A stretch of DNA of 64,000 nucleotides from Butyrivibrio hungatei. GTDB lineage: Bacteria; Bacillota; Clostridia; Lachnospirales; Lachnospiraceae. Where the stretch lies: positions 29,754-93,753 of the forward strand of contig NZ_FMUR01000016.1 of assembly GCF_900101605.1 (NCBI RefSeq). Reading direction: 5' to 3'. Position 1 is the stretch's first letter. Each line of letters starts with the position of its first letter. The position numbers and the translations under genes were made by a program. The notes under the pieces were generated by a model that saw nothing but the letters and a program-made list of their open reading frames with translations, was not told where the DNA came from and searched no databases. Of the stretch, positions 15,991 to 25,041 are shown piece after piece.

Positions 15991-18768
15991 TCAGCCGCCT
16001 TCATTGTTTCCTTCAGGTTGTGGTGGCGGATCGGGCTGCGGTTGAGGTTGTGGCTGTTCGCCCTGATTCTGACCATCCGGTGGTTGAGGCTGTGGATTTT
16101 GATCGCCTTGTGGCTGGCCTCCGCCACCGCCTCCTCCTGCACCTATCTGAGCTCTTTCGGCTGCGATAATACCTTCAATACCGGGCTGCGACATGAATTC
16201 CGCTGTGTGATGGCATGAACCTGCCATACCGCCGGTGCTTACGCCGCCCGAGAAGCCATCTGCAATTATCTCAAGTCTCTTTGGATCTCTTCCGCCGTAA
16301 CCGATAGTCTTGAAAGGACATTCAGGTGATGCGGATTTGTGATCGAGCTGACATATTTCTCCCAGACTGTGAACGTCACATATTTCACTTGGAACATTGT
16401 CTTTATCAAAAATCTCACTTATTCCTCCACCACATCCTTCGAAGGGGAGAAGACCCGAAAGCGCACATACATTTTCGGTAACAATACCTGCAGGTTGCTC
16501 AAAGTGCATCGGATCGAGATCTTCATGTATCTTCTCCATGGTCTTTCTCCACAGGGATTTTGCGAGGTTATGCTCATCACCGCTACCGGGCAAATGTACG
16601 TTATTATCATAACCGGCCCATGTTGTTGCGGTATAATAGTTGGTATATCCGGCAAACCAAACATCTACGTTGCTGGTTGTTGTACCGGTCTTACCTGCGA
16701 TATCTGTTTTACCGAAGTTTACAGATGTAGCGGTACCTTTTGTCACAACATCTTTCATTGCGCTTGTAAGAAGATAAGCGCTTGTCTCTTTAAGAGCACG
16801 CTCGCCTTCGGGAGCAATGTTATCAAGAAGAACATTTCCGTCATGGTCAAGAACCTGCACATACAAGTGTGGCTTATAATACATGCCGCCGCTTGCTATA
16901 GAGGCATATGCGGCATTAAGTTCCGAGCAATATACACCTTTTGCAATACCTCCAAGGGCAGTAGCCTGCTGATGACAGTCATTGTCAGTAAGTGTAGAAA
17001 AATGAAACCTATCTCTAAGATAATCGGAAGCAATTTCCGGAGTTATACGAGTTATATAAGTAAATGCCTCAACTGTCAAAACGTTAGCTGATTTGATTAT
17101 TGCATATCTTACTGATTGAAGGCCTCTGTATTCAGCACCCCAGTGGTTTTTTACAGGTCGACCGGTATCATAATGAAATTCTGCATCCTTGAATGTTGTT
17201 GCAAGGGTGAGGTCACCGTGGTCGATTCCCGGTGCAAAGGTTGAAAGAACCTTAAATGTAGAACCGGGCTGTCTGGGAGACTTTGTGGCTCTGTTAAGTG
17301 AACGGTTGAATTTCTTATCGCCTCGTCCACCGATAAGCGCAACTATCTGGCCGTTCCGCTGGTCGCAGATTGTTATTGATACCTGAGGCTGAGGAACGTA
17401 ATCAAGGAAAATATCTTTCTCGCCTACATATTCACCTTTTTCTTTATCGATAAGAGATTCTTTAAATTTCTCAACAGCGGCATCAACGTCTTCCTTGGAC
17501 TTAAAGATCATTCTGTCTTTACCGACGTTTGGTTTTCCGCCGCCCATGAAAGTTGTCATTGCAAAGCTGTCATAGTTTTGCTTTACCGAACCGTCGGCAT
17601 TACGAACAGTGATGGCAAGCTGAGGAAATAACTTTGTATTTTTTGGAAAGTTATCGGGGTTTCTGAAAACTTCGTCGCAGATACTCTGAATATGACTGTC
17701 CTGAGAGGAATAAATCTGAAGTCCTCCGGAATATACTGCCTGTTCAGCCTCATATTTGGTCATCGGCTTATTACCGGTCTGACTCATAAGTTTTTCATCC
17801 ATAAGTGAGGCAATTACGTCATCAATAAGTGCATCGATAAAATAAGAGTTGGGCTTTTTGGTTCCTGCTTCTTCATTGATTGCTTTGATGCGGTCATATA
17901 CTGCATCGGTTTTGGCAATATCGTATTCTTCCTGTGTGATGTATCCTTGCGTGAGCATCTTATCAAGGACGATATTTCTTTTTTCCTTATTGTTGTCAGG
18001 ATGCCTTCTTGGATCGTATTTACTTGGGTTCTGAGTAATTCCGGCAATTACTGCACATTCCGAGAGGTCAAGTTCTTCTACTTTTTTGCCGAAATAATCG
18101 TTTGCTGCAGCCTGAACGCCATAGATACTCTGACCTAAGGCGATGGTATTCATGTAGTTTAAAAGAATATCTTCCTTGCTGATCTTTTTCTCAAGTTCTA
18201 CTGCAAGGAACTGCTCCTGAATCTTACGTTTAATTCTGTCGAGCTTGGATTCTTTTGTCCAGGTCTCTCTGAATACCGTGTTCTTAATGAGCTGCTGGGT
18301 TATTGTACTTGCACCCTGAGACAGATCTCCTGATGAAAAAGCTTTGAATCCGGCACGGATCATACCGTGAATATCAATTCCGTTATGCTCGTAGAAACGC
18401 TCGTCTTCTACAGCAATAAAAGCGTTTGTCAGATTTTCGGGAATCTTATCCCTGTTCTCTTTGGCTATGGTCTGTCTGTTTGAATCAGCTGAGTCGATCT
18501 TCTTAATCTTATTTCCCTCTATGTCATAAACGAAAGAAGAAAATCCCGTGGGTTTAGCGAGGTTCTCAAGCTGATCGGTTTTTTCGTTGACCTGATCCTT
18601 GATTCCCATAAACACGCCGATTCCGGCGCTTGCAGTTATTATGATAGAACCTAAAATTGCTGAGATGAGAGAGTAGAAGCCGAAAAGACTGAATTTCTTT
18701 CCCCATCTGTCGGCACGTGCGCTAAGTGACTTTGCTTGCGCTACAATACCCCTTCTTCCAAAGTCCAT
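15991..18768 (-). CDS. class A penicillin-binding protein (PBP1A type), downstream paralogue
   Basis: 925 aa bifunctional peptidoglycan synthase. Short cytoplasmic N-terminus, one membrane helix (about residues 30-55), then a GT51 glycosyltransferase domain with EDERFYEHNGID and QGASTITQQLIKNTVF, and a transpeptidase domain with active-site Ser in SPRQPGSTFK, SAN in KSANVL and KTGTT. A C-terminal segment has conserved Cys residues (VCALSGLLPFEGCGG, ICDVH, CPF) and ends in a Gly- and Pro/Gln-rich tail. SD AAAGGAGAGG precedes the ATG. It lies 21 bp after a close paralogue and shares long identical stretches with it. Confidence 0.95.
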   Translation of the reverse strand: MDFGRRGIVAQAKSLSARADRWGKKFSLFGFYSLISAILGSIIITASAGIGVFMGIKDQVNEKTDQLENLAKPTGFSSFVYDIEGNKIKKIDSADSNRQTIAKENRDKIPENLTNAFIAVEDERFYEHNGIDIHGMIRAGFKAFSSGDLSQGASTITQQLIKNTVFRETWTKESKLDRIKRKIQEQFLAVELEKKISKEDILLNYMNTIALGQSIYGVQAAANDYFGKKVEELDLSECAVIAGITQNPSKYDPRRHPDNNKEKRNIVLDKMLTQGYITQEEYDIAKTDAVYDRIKAINEEAGTKKPNSYFIDALIDDVIASLMDEKLMSQTGNKPMTKYEAEQAVYSGGLQIYSSQDSHIQSICDEVFRNPDNFPKNTKLFPQLAITVRNADGSVKQNYDSFAMTTFMGGGKPNVGKDRMIFKSKEDVDAAVEKFKESLIDKEKGEYVGEKDIFLDYVPQPQVSITICDQRNGQIVALIGGRGDKKFNRSLNRATKSPRQPGSTFKVLSTFAPGIDHGDLTLATTFKDAEFHYDTGRPVKNHWGAEYRGLQSVRYAIIKSANVLTVEAFTYITRITPEIASDYLRDRFHFSTLTDNDCHQQATALGGIAKGVYCSELNAAYASIASGGMYYKPHLYVQVLDHDGNVLLDNIAPEGERALKETSAYLLTSAMKDVVTKGTATSVNFGKTDIAGKTGTTTSNVDVWFAGYTNYYTATTWAGYDNNVHLPGSGDEHNLAKSLWRKTMEKIHEDLDPMHFEQPAGIVTENVCALSGLLPFEGCGGGISEIFDKDNVPSEICDVHSLGEICQLDHKSASPECPFKTIGYGGRDPKRLEIIADGFSGGVSTGGMAGSCHHTAEFMSQPGIEGIIAAERAQIGAGGGGGGGQPQGDQNPQPQPPDGQNQGEQPQPQPQPDPPPQPEGNNEGG

Positions 18769-18789
18769 AAAATGACCTCTCCTTTAGTA

Positions 18790-21750
18790 TCAGTTATTCT
18801 GATTGTCACCGCCTTGGTTGTCATCGGGTTGCGGTGCAGGCTGCGGGTCCGGTTGAGGTTGTGGCTGTGGCTGTGGCGTGTTATCCTGGCTGTTCTGCCA
18901 ATCGTGATTCTGGTCACCGCCATTGTCTTCGCCATGATTATCACCGCCGTGATCGTCGCCGCCATTATTATCGCCGTCATGGTAATCATTATTCTGGTCA
19001 TCACCGTCGTGATCTCCCATAAATCCATTGAACCATTGTTCGAAAACGTTATTGTTCTGCCAGCTTTGCTGGTATGCTTCAACCTTATCCTGATTTCCGC
19101 TCTGTACCAATTCATTCGTGAGTATTTCAGCTATATTTCCCTGCGCCATAAATCCTGCGTCATGATGACAGTGATCGCCAAAAAAGCCATCAAAAAAACC
19201 ACCGCCACCGCCACCGGAGTTGTCTCCTGTGTTGTTACCTCCTAGATTAAGAGGCTGTGCAAAGCCGTCCTTGATCTTTTCAAGTCTCATAGGGTCTCTT
19301 TCGCCGTTTATCTGGAAAGGACAAGTCGGGCATGCGGGCTTATGATCGATAAGACACATTGGCCCCATTCCGCCGGTATGCACATCACACATTTCGCTTT
19401 CGCCGGGAACATTATCTTTATCGAAAATTTCATTTATTACTTGGTCTCCGCATCCACCTGTCGGACGAAGACCTGACTTGGAACATACATCCATCTTTAC
19501 AATGCCGTCCGGAACTTCGAATTGCTCTGCAGGAAGCTCTAAGTCGGCATGTATCTGTTGCATTACTTTTTTCCACATGGATTTTGCGAGATCATGTTCA
19601 GCGCCGCTGCCGGGCAAAGGATAATTGTTGTCGTAACCTGCCCAGGATGTTGCGGTGTAGTTGTTTGTAAAACCTGCAAACCATACATCTACGTTACCGG
19701 TTGTTGTACCTGTTTTACCTGCAATATCTCTGCTCTTGTCGAAGTTGACTGATGTAGCTGTACCTTTTGTTACAACGTCTTTCATTGCGCTCTTAAGAAG
19801 ATAAGCGCTGGTTTCTTTGAGGGCACGTTCGCCTTCAGGCGCTGTATTGTCGATAAGCGTCTTTCCTTTGCAGTCTTCAACTCTCTGGAAAAGATGTGGT
19901 TTATAATATATACCGCCATTTGCTATAGTGGCATATGCTGCATTAAGCTCGTTGCAATATACACCATGTTCAACACCACCAAGGCAGGTTGCCTGCTGTT
20001 CAAGGTCAGTTTTTGTAAGTGTTGTGAAATGGAATTTATTCTTAAGGTAATCTGCACCAACTGCAGGAGTTATGTATGTGTATGCTTCAACTGTAAGAAC
20101 GTTGGCAGATTTGATTATAGCGTATCGTACAGACTGAAGACCTCTGTATTCGGCACCCCAGTGGTTCTTAACAGCTCGGCCTCGTCCGTTGTCATAGCGG
20201 AATTCTGCATCCTTGAAGGTAGTAGCAAGGGTGAGGTCTCCATGGTCTATTCCGGGTGCAAAGCACGCAATAACCTTAAATGTTGAACCGGGCTGTCTTT
20301 TAGCCCCTGTTGCTCTGTTAAGTGATCTGTTTTGCTTCTTTTCGCCGCGTCCACCTATAAGTGCAACAATCTGACCGGTTTTTTGATCTGCAACTGTTAA
20401 TGAGATCTGAGGCTGAGGAACGTATTCAAGAGATTCGTCATTCTCATTTACTTCATCACCTTCTTTAATAACAGATTCTTTGAATTTTGCAATGGCTGCA
20501 TCTACATCTTCCTGAGATTTGAAGATCATTTTTTCTTTGCCGCCCATGAATTTATCCAGGTGAATACTGTTATAGTTATCAACCGAACCGTCTTTGTGAT
20601 GAACAGTCAAAAGATACTGAGGATATATCTTTGTTCCCTTAGGATAATTATCGGGATTACTGTATATTTCATCACAGATACTCTGTATTTTTGTATTCTG
20701 TGATGAATAAACCTTAAGACCGCCGGAATAAACTTCGTTTATCGCCTCCTGTTTGGTCATGACTTTATCACCCATTATTTCTTCATCCATAAGTGAGTTA
20801 ATAAGATCTTCAATAAGGGCATCAACAAAGTAAGAGTTAACTTTTTTGTTTTCTTCTGTTTCTTCATTCACAGATTTGATGCGGTCATATATATCATCTG
20901 ATTTTGCAATGTCATATTCATCCTGTTTGATATAGCCCTGAGCGAGCATTTTATCAAGGACGATATTTCTTTTCTCTTTATTGTTCTCAGGATGTCTACG
21001 AGGGTCGTATTTGCTGGGGTTCTGAGTGATTCCGGCAATTACGGCACATTCTGAGAGGTCGAGGTCCTCGACATTTTTTCCGAAATAAGTTTTGGCAGCT
21101 GCCTGAACGCCGTAGACACTCTGTCCCAAGGCGATTGTGTTCATGTAGTTTACAAGAATATCTTCCTTGGTCTGTTGTTTTTCAAGTTCAACCGCAAGGA
21201 ACTGCTCCTGAATCTTACGCTTAATTTTTTCAAGCTTGGATTCGTTTGTCCAGGTTTCGCTAAATACAGTGTTCTTAATAAGCTGCTGTGTAATTGTACT
21301 CGCACCCTGTGACATATCACCTGATGAAAGTGCTTTGAATCCGGCACGGATAATACCGTGAATATCAATTCCGTTGTGGTCGTAGAAACGTTCATCCTCT
21401 ACGGCAACAAAAGCGTTTGACATATTCTCCGGAATCTTATCTTTGGTTACAACTACACGGTTTGAATCAGCAGCATCAAGTTTTGCAATCTGATTACCAT
21501 CCTGATCGTATACAAATGTAGAAAAGCCCTTGGGAGTAGCAAGAGTCTCCAACTTACTTGCATAATCATTCGCCTGATCTTTTACACCCATAAAAACGCC
21601 GAGTCCGGCGCTGGCACCTATTATCGCTACGGCTAAAACTCCTGATATCAGAGAGTAAAAACCTAACAGTCCAAATTTTTTCCCCCACTTATCGGTACCG
21701 GAACTTAGCACTCGGGCTTGAGATACGATACCTCGTTTACCATAATTCAT
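18790..21750 (-). CDS. class A penicillin-binding protein (PBP1A type), upstream paralogue with His/Asp-rich tail
   Basis: 986 aa, same architecture as the next gene: membrane helix, GT51 domain (EDERFYDHNGID, QGASTITQQLIKN), transpeptidase (RQPGSTFK, KSANVL, KTGTT). The Cys-bearing segment (DVCSKSGLRPTGGCGD, MCDVH, CPTCPF) is kept. It differs by a longer extracellular tail: a Gly/Phe stretch, a charged segment of repeated His, Asp, Gly and Asn, then Pro/Gln repeats. The His/Asp part could bind metal (inference). SD AGAGGTTG precedes the ATG. The two genes are a tandem duplication transcribed together and divergent from the yigZ-like gene. Confidence 0.95.
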   Translation of the reverse strand: MNYGKRGIVSQARVLSSGTDKWGKKFGLLGFYSLISGVLAVAIIGASAGLGVFMGVKDQANDYASKLETLATPKGFSTFVYDQDGNQIAKLDAADSNRVVVTKDKIPENMSNAFVAVEDERFYDHNGIDIHGIIRAGFKALSSGDMSQGASTITQQLIKNTVFSETWTNESKLEKIKRKIQEQFLAVELEKQQTKEDILVNYMNTIALGQSVYGVQAAAKTYFGKNVEDLDLSECAVIAGITQNPSKYDPRRHPENNKEKRNIVLDKMLAQGYIKQDEYDIAKSDDIYDRIKSVNEETEENKKVNSYFVDALIEDLINSLMDEEIMGDKVMTKQEAINEVYSGGLKVYSSQNTKIQSICDEIYSNPDNYPKGTKIYPQYLLTVHHKDGSVDNYNSIHLDKFMGGKEKMIFKSQEDVDAAIAKFKESVIKEGDEVNENDESLEYVPQPQISLTVADQKTGQIVALIGGRGEKKQNRSLNRATGAKRQPGSTFKVIACFAPGIDHGDLTLATTFKDAEFRYDNGRGRAVKNHWGAEYRGLQSVRYAIIKSANVLTVEAYTYITPAVGADYLKNKFHFTTLTKTDLEQQATCLGGVEHGVYCNELNAAYATIANGGIYYKPHLFQRVEDCKGKTLIDNTAPEGERALKETSAYLLKSAMKDVVTKGTATSVNFDKSRDIAGKTGTTTGNVDVWFAGFTNNYTATSWAGYDNNYPLPGSGAEHDLAKSMWKKVMQQIHADLELPAEQFEVPDGIVKMDVCSKSGLRPTGGCGDQVINEIFDKDNVPGESEMCDVHTGGMGPMCLIDHKPACPTCPFQINGERDPMRLEKIKDGFAQPLNLGGNNTGDNSGGGGGGFFDGFFGDHCHHDAGFMAQGNIAEILTNELVQSGNQDKVEAYQQSWQNNNVFEQWFNGFMGDHDGDDQNNDYHDGDNNGGDDHGGDNHGEDNGGDQNHDWQNSQDNTPQPQPQPQPDPQPAPQPDDNQGGDNQNN

Positions 21751-21840
21751 ATATCAACCTCTCTTTTTATTCCTTTTATAATGTATGTTAGTATACCACT
21801 AATTGAAGATATTATAAAGAAAGTGTGTTATTATGGCTTT

Positions 21841-22473
21841 ATGAGTGAGATTAAAACGTATAAAGTGGTAACAAAAGAAGGAACGGGCGAGATTGTTGAG
21901 AAAAAGTCCAGATTTATAGGTGCTTCTTATATAGTTGAGTCTGTTGAAGACGCAGAAAAGAAGATTGCAGAGGTGTCAAAAAAATACTGGGATGCGCGGC
22001 ACAACTGCTATGCCTACGTGATAGGAAAAAACAGCGAGAATACCAGATGCAGTGACAACGGAGAGCCCTCGGGAACCGCGGGGAAGCCCATACTTGAGGT
22101 AATCACGGGCGCGGGACTTACCAATACACTTGTAATAGTTACAAGATATTTCGGGGGAGTTCTTCTCGGTACCGGAGGCCTTGTTAGAGCCTATACACAG
22201 GCCGCTCAGGCGGCTGTTGCGGCATCCGAAACGGGTGAGATGGTATACGCGAGACAGCTTACGATAGAAGTCGCATACAATATGATAAATAACGTAAAAT
22301 ATTTCCTTGAACAAAATAAAATTTCCATAAGCGATCCGAGGTATACGGAAAATGTTCAATATGACATTTGTGTAAAAGAAGAAGACAAAGAAAAAATCAC
22401 CGAAGGCCTAATTCAAAAGTGTGAAGGGAAGATTACTATAACTGAAGGCGATGCGGGATACTACCTCATGTAA
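21841..22473 (+). CDS. YigZ/IMPACT (UPF0029) family protein
   Basis: 210 aa. The N-terminal UPF0029 domain has KSRFIGASY, HNCYAYVIG and the signature DNGEPSGTAGKPILEV; the C-terminal half contains TRYFGGVLLGTGGLVRAYTQA and a ferredoxin-like DUF1949 domain. Relatives are linked to translation regulation (mammalian IMPACT) but the bacterial role is unclear. The frame is open further upstream, but family members begin near MSEIKTYKVV, so I use this ATG; its RBS is poor. It diverges from the PBP genes and converges with typA. Confidence 0.9.
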   Translation: MSEIKTYKVVTKEGTGEIVEKKSRFIGASYIVESVEDAEKKIAEVSKKYWDARHNCYAYVIGKNSENTRCSDNGEPSGTAGKPILEVITGAGLTNTLVIVTRYFGGVLLGTGGLVRAYTQAAQAAVAASETGEMVYARQLTIEVAYNMINNVKYFLEQNKISISDPRYTENVQYDICVKEEDKEKITEGLIQKCEGKITITEGDAGYYLM

Positions 22474-22490
22474 GTATTCGGAAAAAATCA

Positions 22491-22574
22491 GGAAGACTCT
22501 GGAAAAAAGAATCTTGCAATACATAAAAATAAGGCAGACTCAGGGAAAAAGAACCTTGCAATAAAAAAACAAGA
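22491..22574. repeat. two 42-bp tandem direct repeats
   Basis: GGAAGACTCTGGAAAAAAG at 22491 and GGCAGACTCAGGGAAAAAG at 22533 begin two 42-bp copies that differ at about ten positions and both contain GAA(T/C)CTTGCAATA. The second copy runs into the left arm of the inverted-repeat element. A related AGAACCTT(A)CGCAA precedes the partial copy at 62.4 kb. Confidence 0.65.
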
Positions 22575-22716
22575 CATATATATAATGGATTGCGATTTTG
22601 TGCCACGGAAATGAGACTAACAAATCGTGAATGCTGACTTCTTTAATGGTTACTTAGTCTCATTGGAGTGTTTGGCACAATCAGAGCAATACAATATATA
22701 TATGTCTTGTTTTTTA
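22563..22716. mobile_element. 154-bp inverted-repeat element (MITE-like or structured RNA)
   Basis: The ends are long imperfect inverted repeats. AAAAAACAAGACATATATAT on the left is matched in complement by ATATATATGTCTTGTTTTTT on the right. Inward come GATTTTGTGCCA with TGGCACAATC, and AATGAGACTAA with TTAGTCTCATT. Arms are about 58-64 bases around a 33-base centre. Both strands end in a T run, so it could terminate transcription from both convergent neighbours. A left-half relative lies at 62.37-62.44 kb. I see no coding sequence. Confidence 0.6.
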
Positions 22717-22736
22717 TAATGTAACCCTTTTAGGGT

Positions 22737-24566
22737 TTACTTTTTGAATCCGGCTCTCTTACGAAGTGTAGGATCGAGAATTCTCTTACGGATACGAAGG
22801 CTTGTAGGTGTAACCTCAAGAAGCTCATCGTTATCGATGAATTCGATTGCCTGCTCAAGAGACATGATTCTCGGAGGAACAAGTCTCAATGCTTCGTCTG
22901 AAGATGAAGTTCTTGTATTTGTAAGATGCTTTGTCTTACATACGTTAACTTCAACGTCTTCACTCTTTCCGCTGGTTCCGATTACCATTCCGGAATAAAC
23001 CTTGTCGCCTGTCTTAATAAAGAGCTGACCTCTGTCCTGAGCATTGAAAAGACCGTAAGCTGTAGCTTCACCTGTCTCGAATGCGATTACGGAGCCGGTC
23101 TTTCTATAGTTCATATCTCCCTTATAAGGAGCATATCCGTCAAAGATTGTATTGATGATTCCGTTACCCTTTGTATCAGTCATGAACTCACCTCTGTAAC
23201 CGATAAGTCCACGTGAAGGGATATTGAATTCAATACGTGTATATCCGCCGTTTCCGGCACCCATGTTTACAAGCTCACCTTTTCTTTCGCCGAGCTTCTG
23301 GATAACGCTTCCTGAGAACTCGTCGGGAACGTCGATGTAGCATTTTTCCATAGGCTCAAGTTTCTGGCCGCTTTCATCTGTATGATAGATAACCTCAGCC
23401 TTACTTACAGCAAACTCGAATCCTTCACGGCGCATTGTCTCGATAAGAACTGAGAGGTGAAGCTCGCCTCGGCCTGAAACCTTGAATGTCTCCGTTGTAT
23501 CTGTATCTTCTACACGAAGAGAAACGTCTGTGTTGAGCTCTTTGTAAAGTCTGTCTCTGAGGTGACGTGAAGTAACATACTTACCTTCCTGACCTGCGAG
23601 AGGAGAGTCGTTTACAATGAAGTTCATTGAGATAGTAGGCTCTGAGATCTTCTGGAAAGGAATTGCAACCTGCTCGTCAACTGAACAGATTGTATCACCG
23701 ATCTTGAGGTCTTCGATACCGGAGATGGCAACGATAGAACCTATCTTTGCCTCCTGAACTTCAACTCTTCCAAGACCGTCGTACTCATAGAGCTTGCTGA
23801 TCTTGGTCTTAACGCGTCTTTCGGGCTCGTGGTGGTTTACTACGATAACTTCCTGGTTTACTTTAACAACACCGTTATCAACCTTACCTACACCGATACG
23901 TCCTACATACTCGTTGTAGTCAATAGTGCTGATAAGGACCTGTGTGCTCGCATCGGGATCGCCGACAGGAGCGGGGATATAATTGATAATTGTATCAAGA
24001 AGAGGCTTCATATCCTTGCCTGCTTCATCAAGTGAAAGAGATGATGTTCCTGCTTTTGCGGAAGCGAATACGAACGGACAGTCAAGCTGGTTGTCATCTG
24101 CACCAAGGTCGATGAGAAGTTCAAGAACTTCATCGATAACTTCGTTAGGTCTTGCTTCCGGTCTGTCAATCTTGTTGACACATACGATAACGGGAAGACC
24201 TAAAGACATGGCCTTTCCAAGAACGAACTTGGTCTGGGGCATGGGGCCTTCAAAAGCGTCAACAACAAGGATAACGCCGTTGACCATCTTAAGTACACGC
24301 TCAACCTCGCCGCCGAAATCAGCGTGGCCTGGAGTGTCGATGATATTGATCTTGATATCTTTATAAGTAATAGCTGTATTCTTAGACATGATTGTGATTC
24401 CACGCTCTTTTTCGATATCGCCGGAATCCATTACGCGCTCTACAACTTCCTGACCTTCGCGGAAAACACCGCTCTGTCTCAAAAGTCCGTCAACCAGAGT
24501 TGTCTTACCGTGGTCAACGTGTGCAATTATCGCAACGTTTCTAACATCATTTCTCGTTTGCTTCAT
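22737..24566 (-). CDS. typA: translational GTPase TypA/BipA
   Basis: 609 aa, full length. The GTPase domain has NVAIIAHVDHGKTTLVDGL (P-loop), EKERGITI (switch I), DTPGHADFGGE (switch II) and VNKIDRP. EF-G-like domains II, III and V follow, and the C-terminus ends LRKRAGFKK, typical of BipA. It binds the ribosome and helps 50S assembly and growth under stress. GGAG precedes the ATG on this strand. It converges with the yigZ-like gene, with the inverted-repeat element between the stops. Confidence 0.97.
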   Translation of the reverse strand: MKQTRNDVRNVAIIAHVDHGKTTLVDGLLRQSGVFREGQEVVERVMDSGDIEKERGITIMSKNTAITYKDIKINIIDTPGHADFGGEVERVLKMVNGVILVVDAFEGPMPQTKFVLGKAMSLGLPVIVCVNKIDRPEARPNEVIDEVLELLIDLGADDNQLDCPFVFASAKAGTSSLSLDEAGKDMKPLLDTIINYIPAPVGDPDASTQVLISTIDYNEYVGRIGVGKVDNGVVKVNQEVIVVNHHEPERRVKTKISKLYEYDGLGRVEVQEAKIGSIVAISGIEDLKIGDTICSVDEQVAIPFQKISEPTISMNFIVNDSPLAGQEGKYVTSRHLRDRLYKELNTDVSLRVEDTDTTETFKVSGRGELHLSVLIETMRREGFEFAVSKAEVIYHTDESGQKLEPMEKCYIDVPDEFSGSVIQKLGERKGELVNMGAGNGGYTRIEFNIPSRGLIGYRGEFMTDTKGNGIINTIFDGYAPYKGDMNYRKTGSVIAFETGEATAYGLFNAQDRGQLFIKTGDKVYSGMVIGTSGKSEDVEVNVCKTKHLTNTRTSSSDEALRLVPPRIMSLEQAIEFIDNDELLEVTPTSLRIRKRILDPTLRKRAGFKK

Positions 24567-24740
24567 AATTAAATAACTCCTCAGATTTAAAAGACAAAAA
24601 ACTATTATTTTTCAAACTAAAGTAGTATAACACGCGATTTTTTGATATTCAACCCAAAATATTATGCAGATTCCGAGCGGAAGTCAGAAAGTAAACGGTA
24701 TGTAGTGAGTGCTTACTTTTGTGTAAAATGTGCGACACTG

Positions 24741-24769
24741 TTGACAGTCCATTGACGCTGGTGTAGTAT
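24741..24769 (+). promoter_or_regulatory. promoter of the lysine riboswitch-dapA transcript
   Basis: TTGACA, 17 bases, TAGTAT. Transcription would begin about 10 bases before the aptamer. A second TTGACG...TATAAG pair slightly downstream has poor (15 base) spacing. Confidence 0.7.
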
Positions 24770-24783
24770 CTTTATAAGAAACA

Positions 24784-24951
24784 GTTGGATAGAGGTTGCG
24801 TATTTAATAAGTAACGCTGCTGATGTGACAGGCACAGATGAAGCGGCATGAAAGGGAAATACGCCGAAAGGGTTGACTCCCTGAAGGTCAATTGCTTGGG
24901 CATACGGTTAAGAACCGTGTGACTGTCATCTAAGGATGGGGCGCTATCAAC
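24784..24951 (+). ncRNA. lysine riboswitch (L box)
   Basis: The closing stem P1 is GTTGGATAG with CTATCAAC. The core contains AGAGGTTGCG, AGTAACGCTGCTGATG, GAAAGGGAAATACGCCGAAAG and GGGCATACGGTTAAGAACC, which match the order of conserved L-box elements (GAGGTGCG-like start, GCCGAAG-like junction). It precedes dapA, a classic lysine-regulated gene, and is followed by a strong terminator. Lysine binding should favour that terminator and so stop dapA transcription when lysine is plentiful. Confidence 0.88.
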
Positions 24952-24982
24952 ATTATTCTTTTTATAGTGAAAAGATTATGTT

Positions 24983-25017
24983 ACCGGCTCCCAGTATGAT
25001 TACGGAGCCGGTTTTTT
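24983..25017 (+). terminator. riboswitch-controlled terminator before dapA
   Basis: ACCGGCTCC and GGAGCCGGT form a perfect 9-bp stem with a 12-base loop, then six T. It lies 24 bases before the dapA ATG. The mutually exclusive antiterminator pairing was not resolved by eye. Confidence 0.9.
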
Positions 25018-25041
25018 GCGCTATTTATTAAGGAGGAAGAA

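Noticed and set aside
22563..22716. 6S RNA
   Set aside because: The long rod-like pairing is reminiscent, but the likely promoter lies inside the left arm and the half copy lacks the pairing strand; no 6S-specific central bubble could be recognised.
24752..24778. Alternative promoter TTGACG...TATAAG before the lysine riboswitch
   Set aside because: Spacing is only 15 bases and the -10 would fall nearly on the aptamer; the TTGACA-N17-TAGTAT pair is better.
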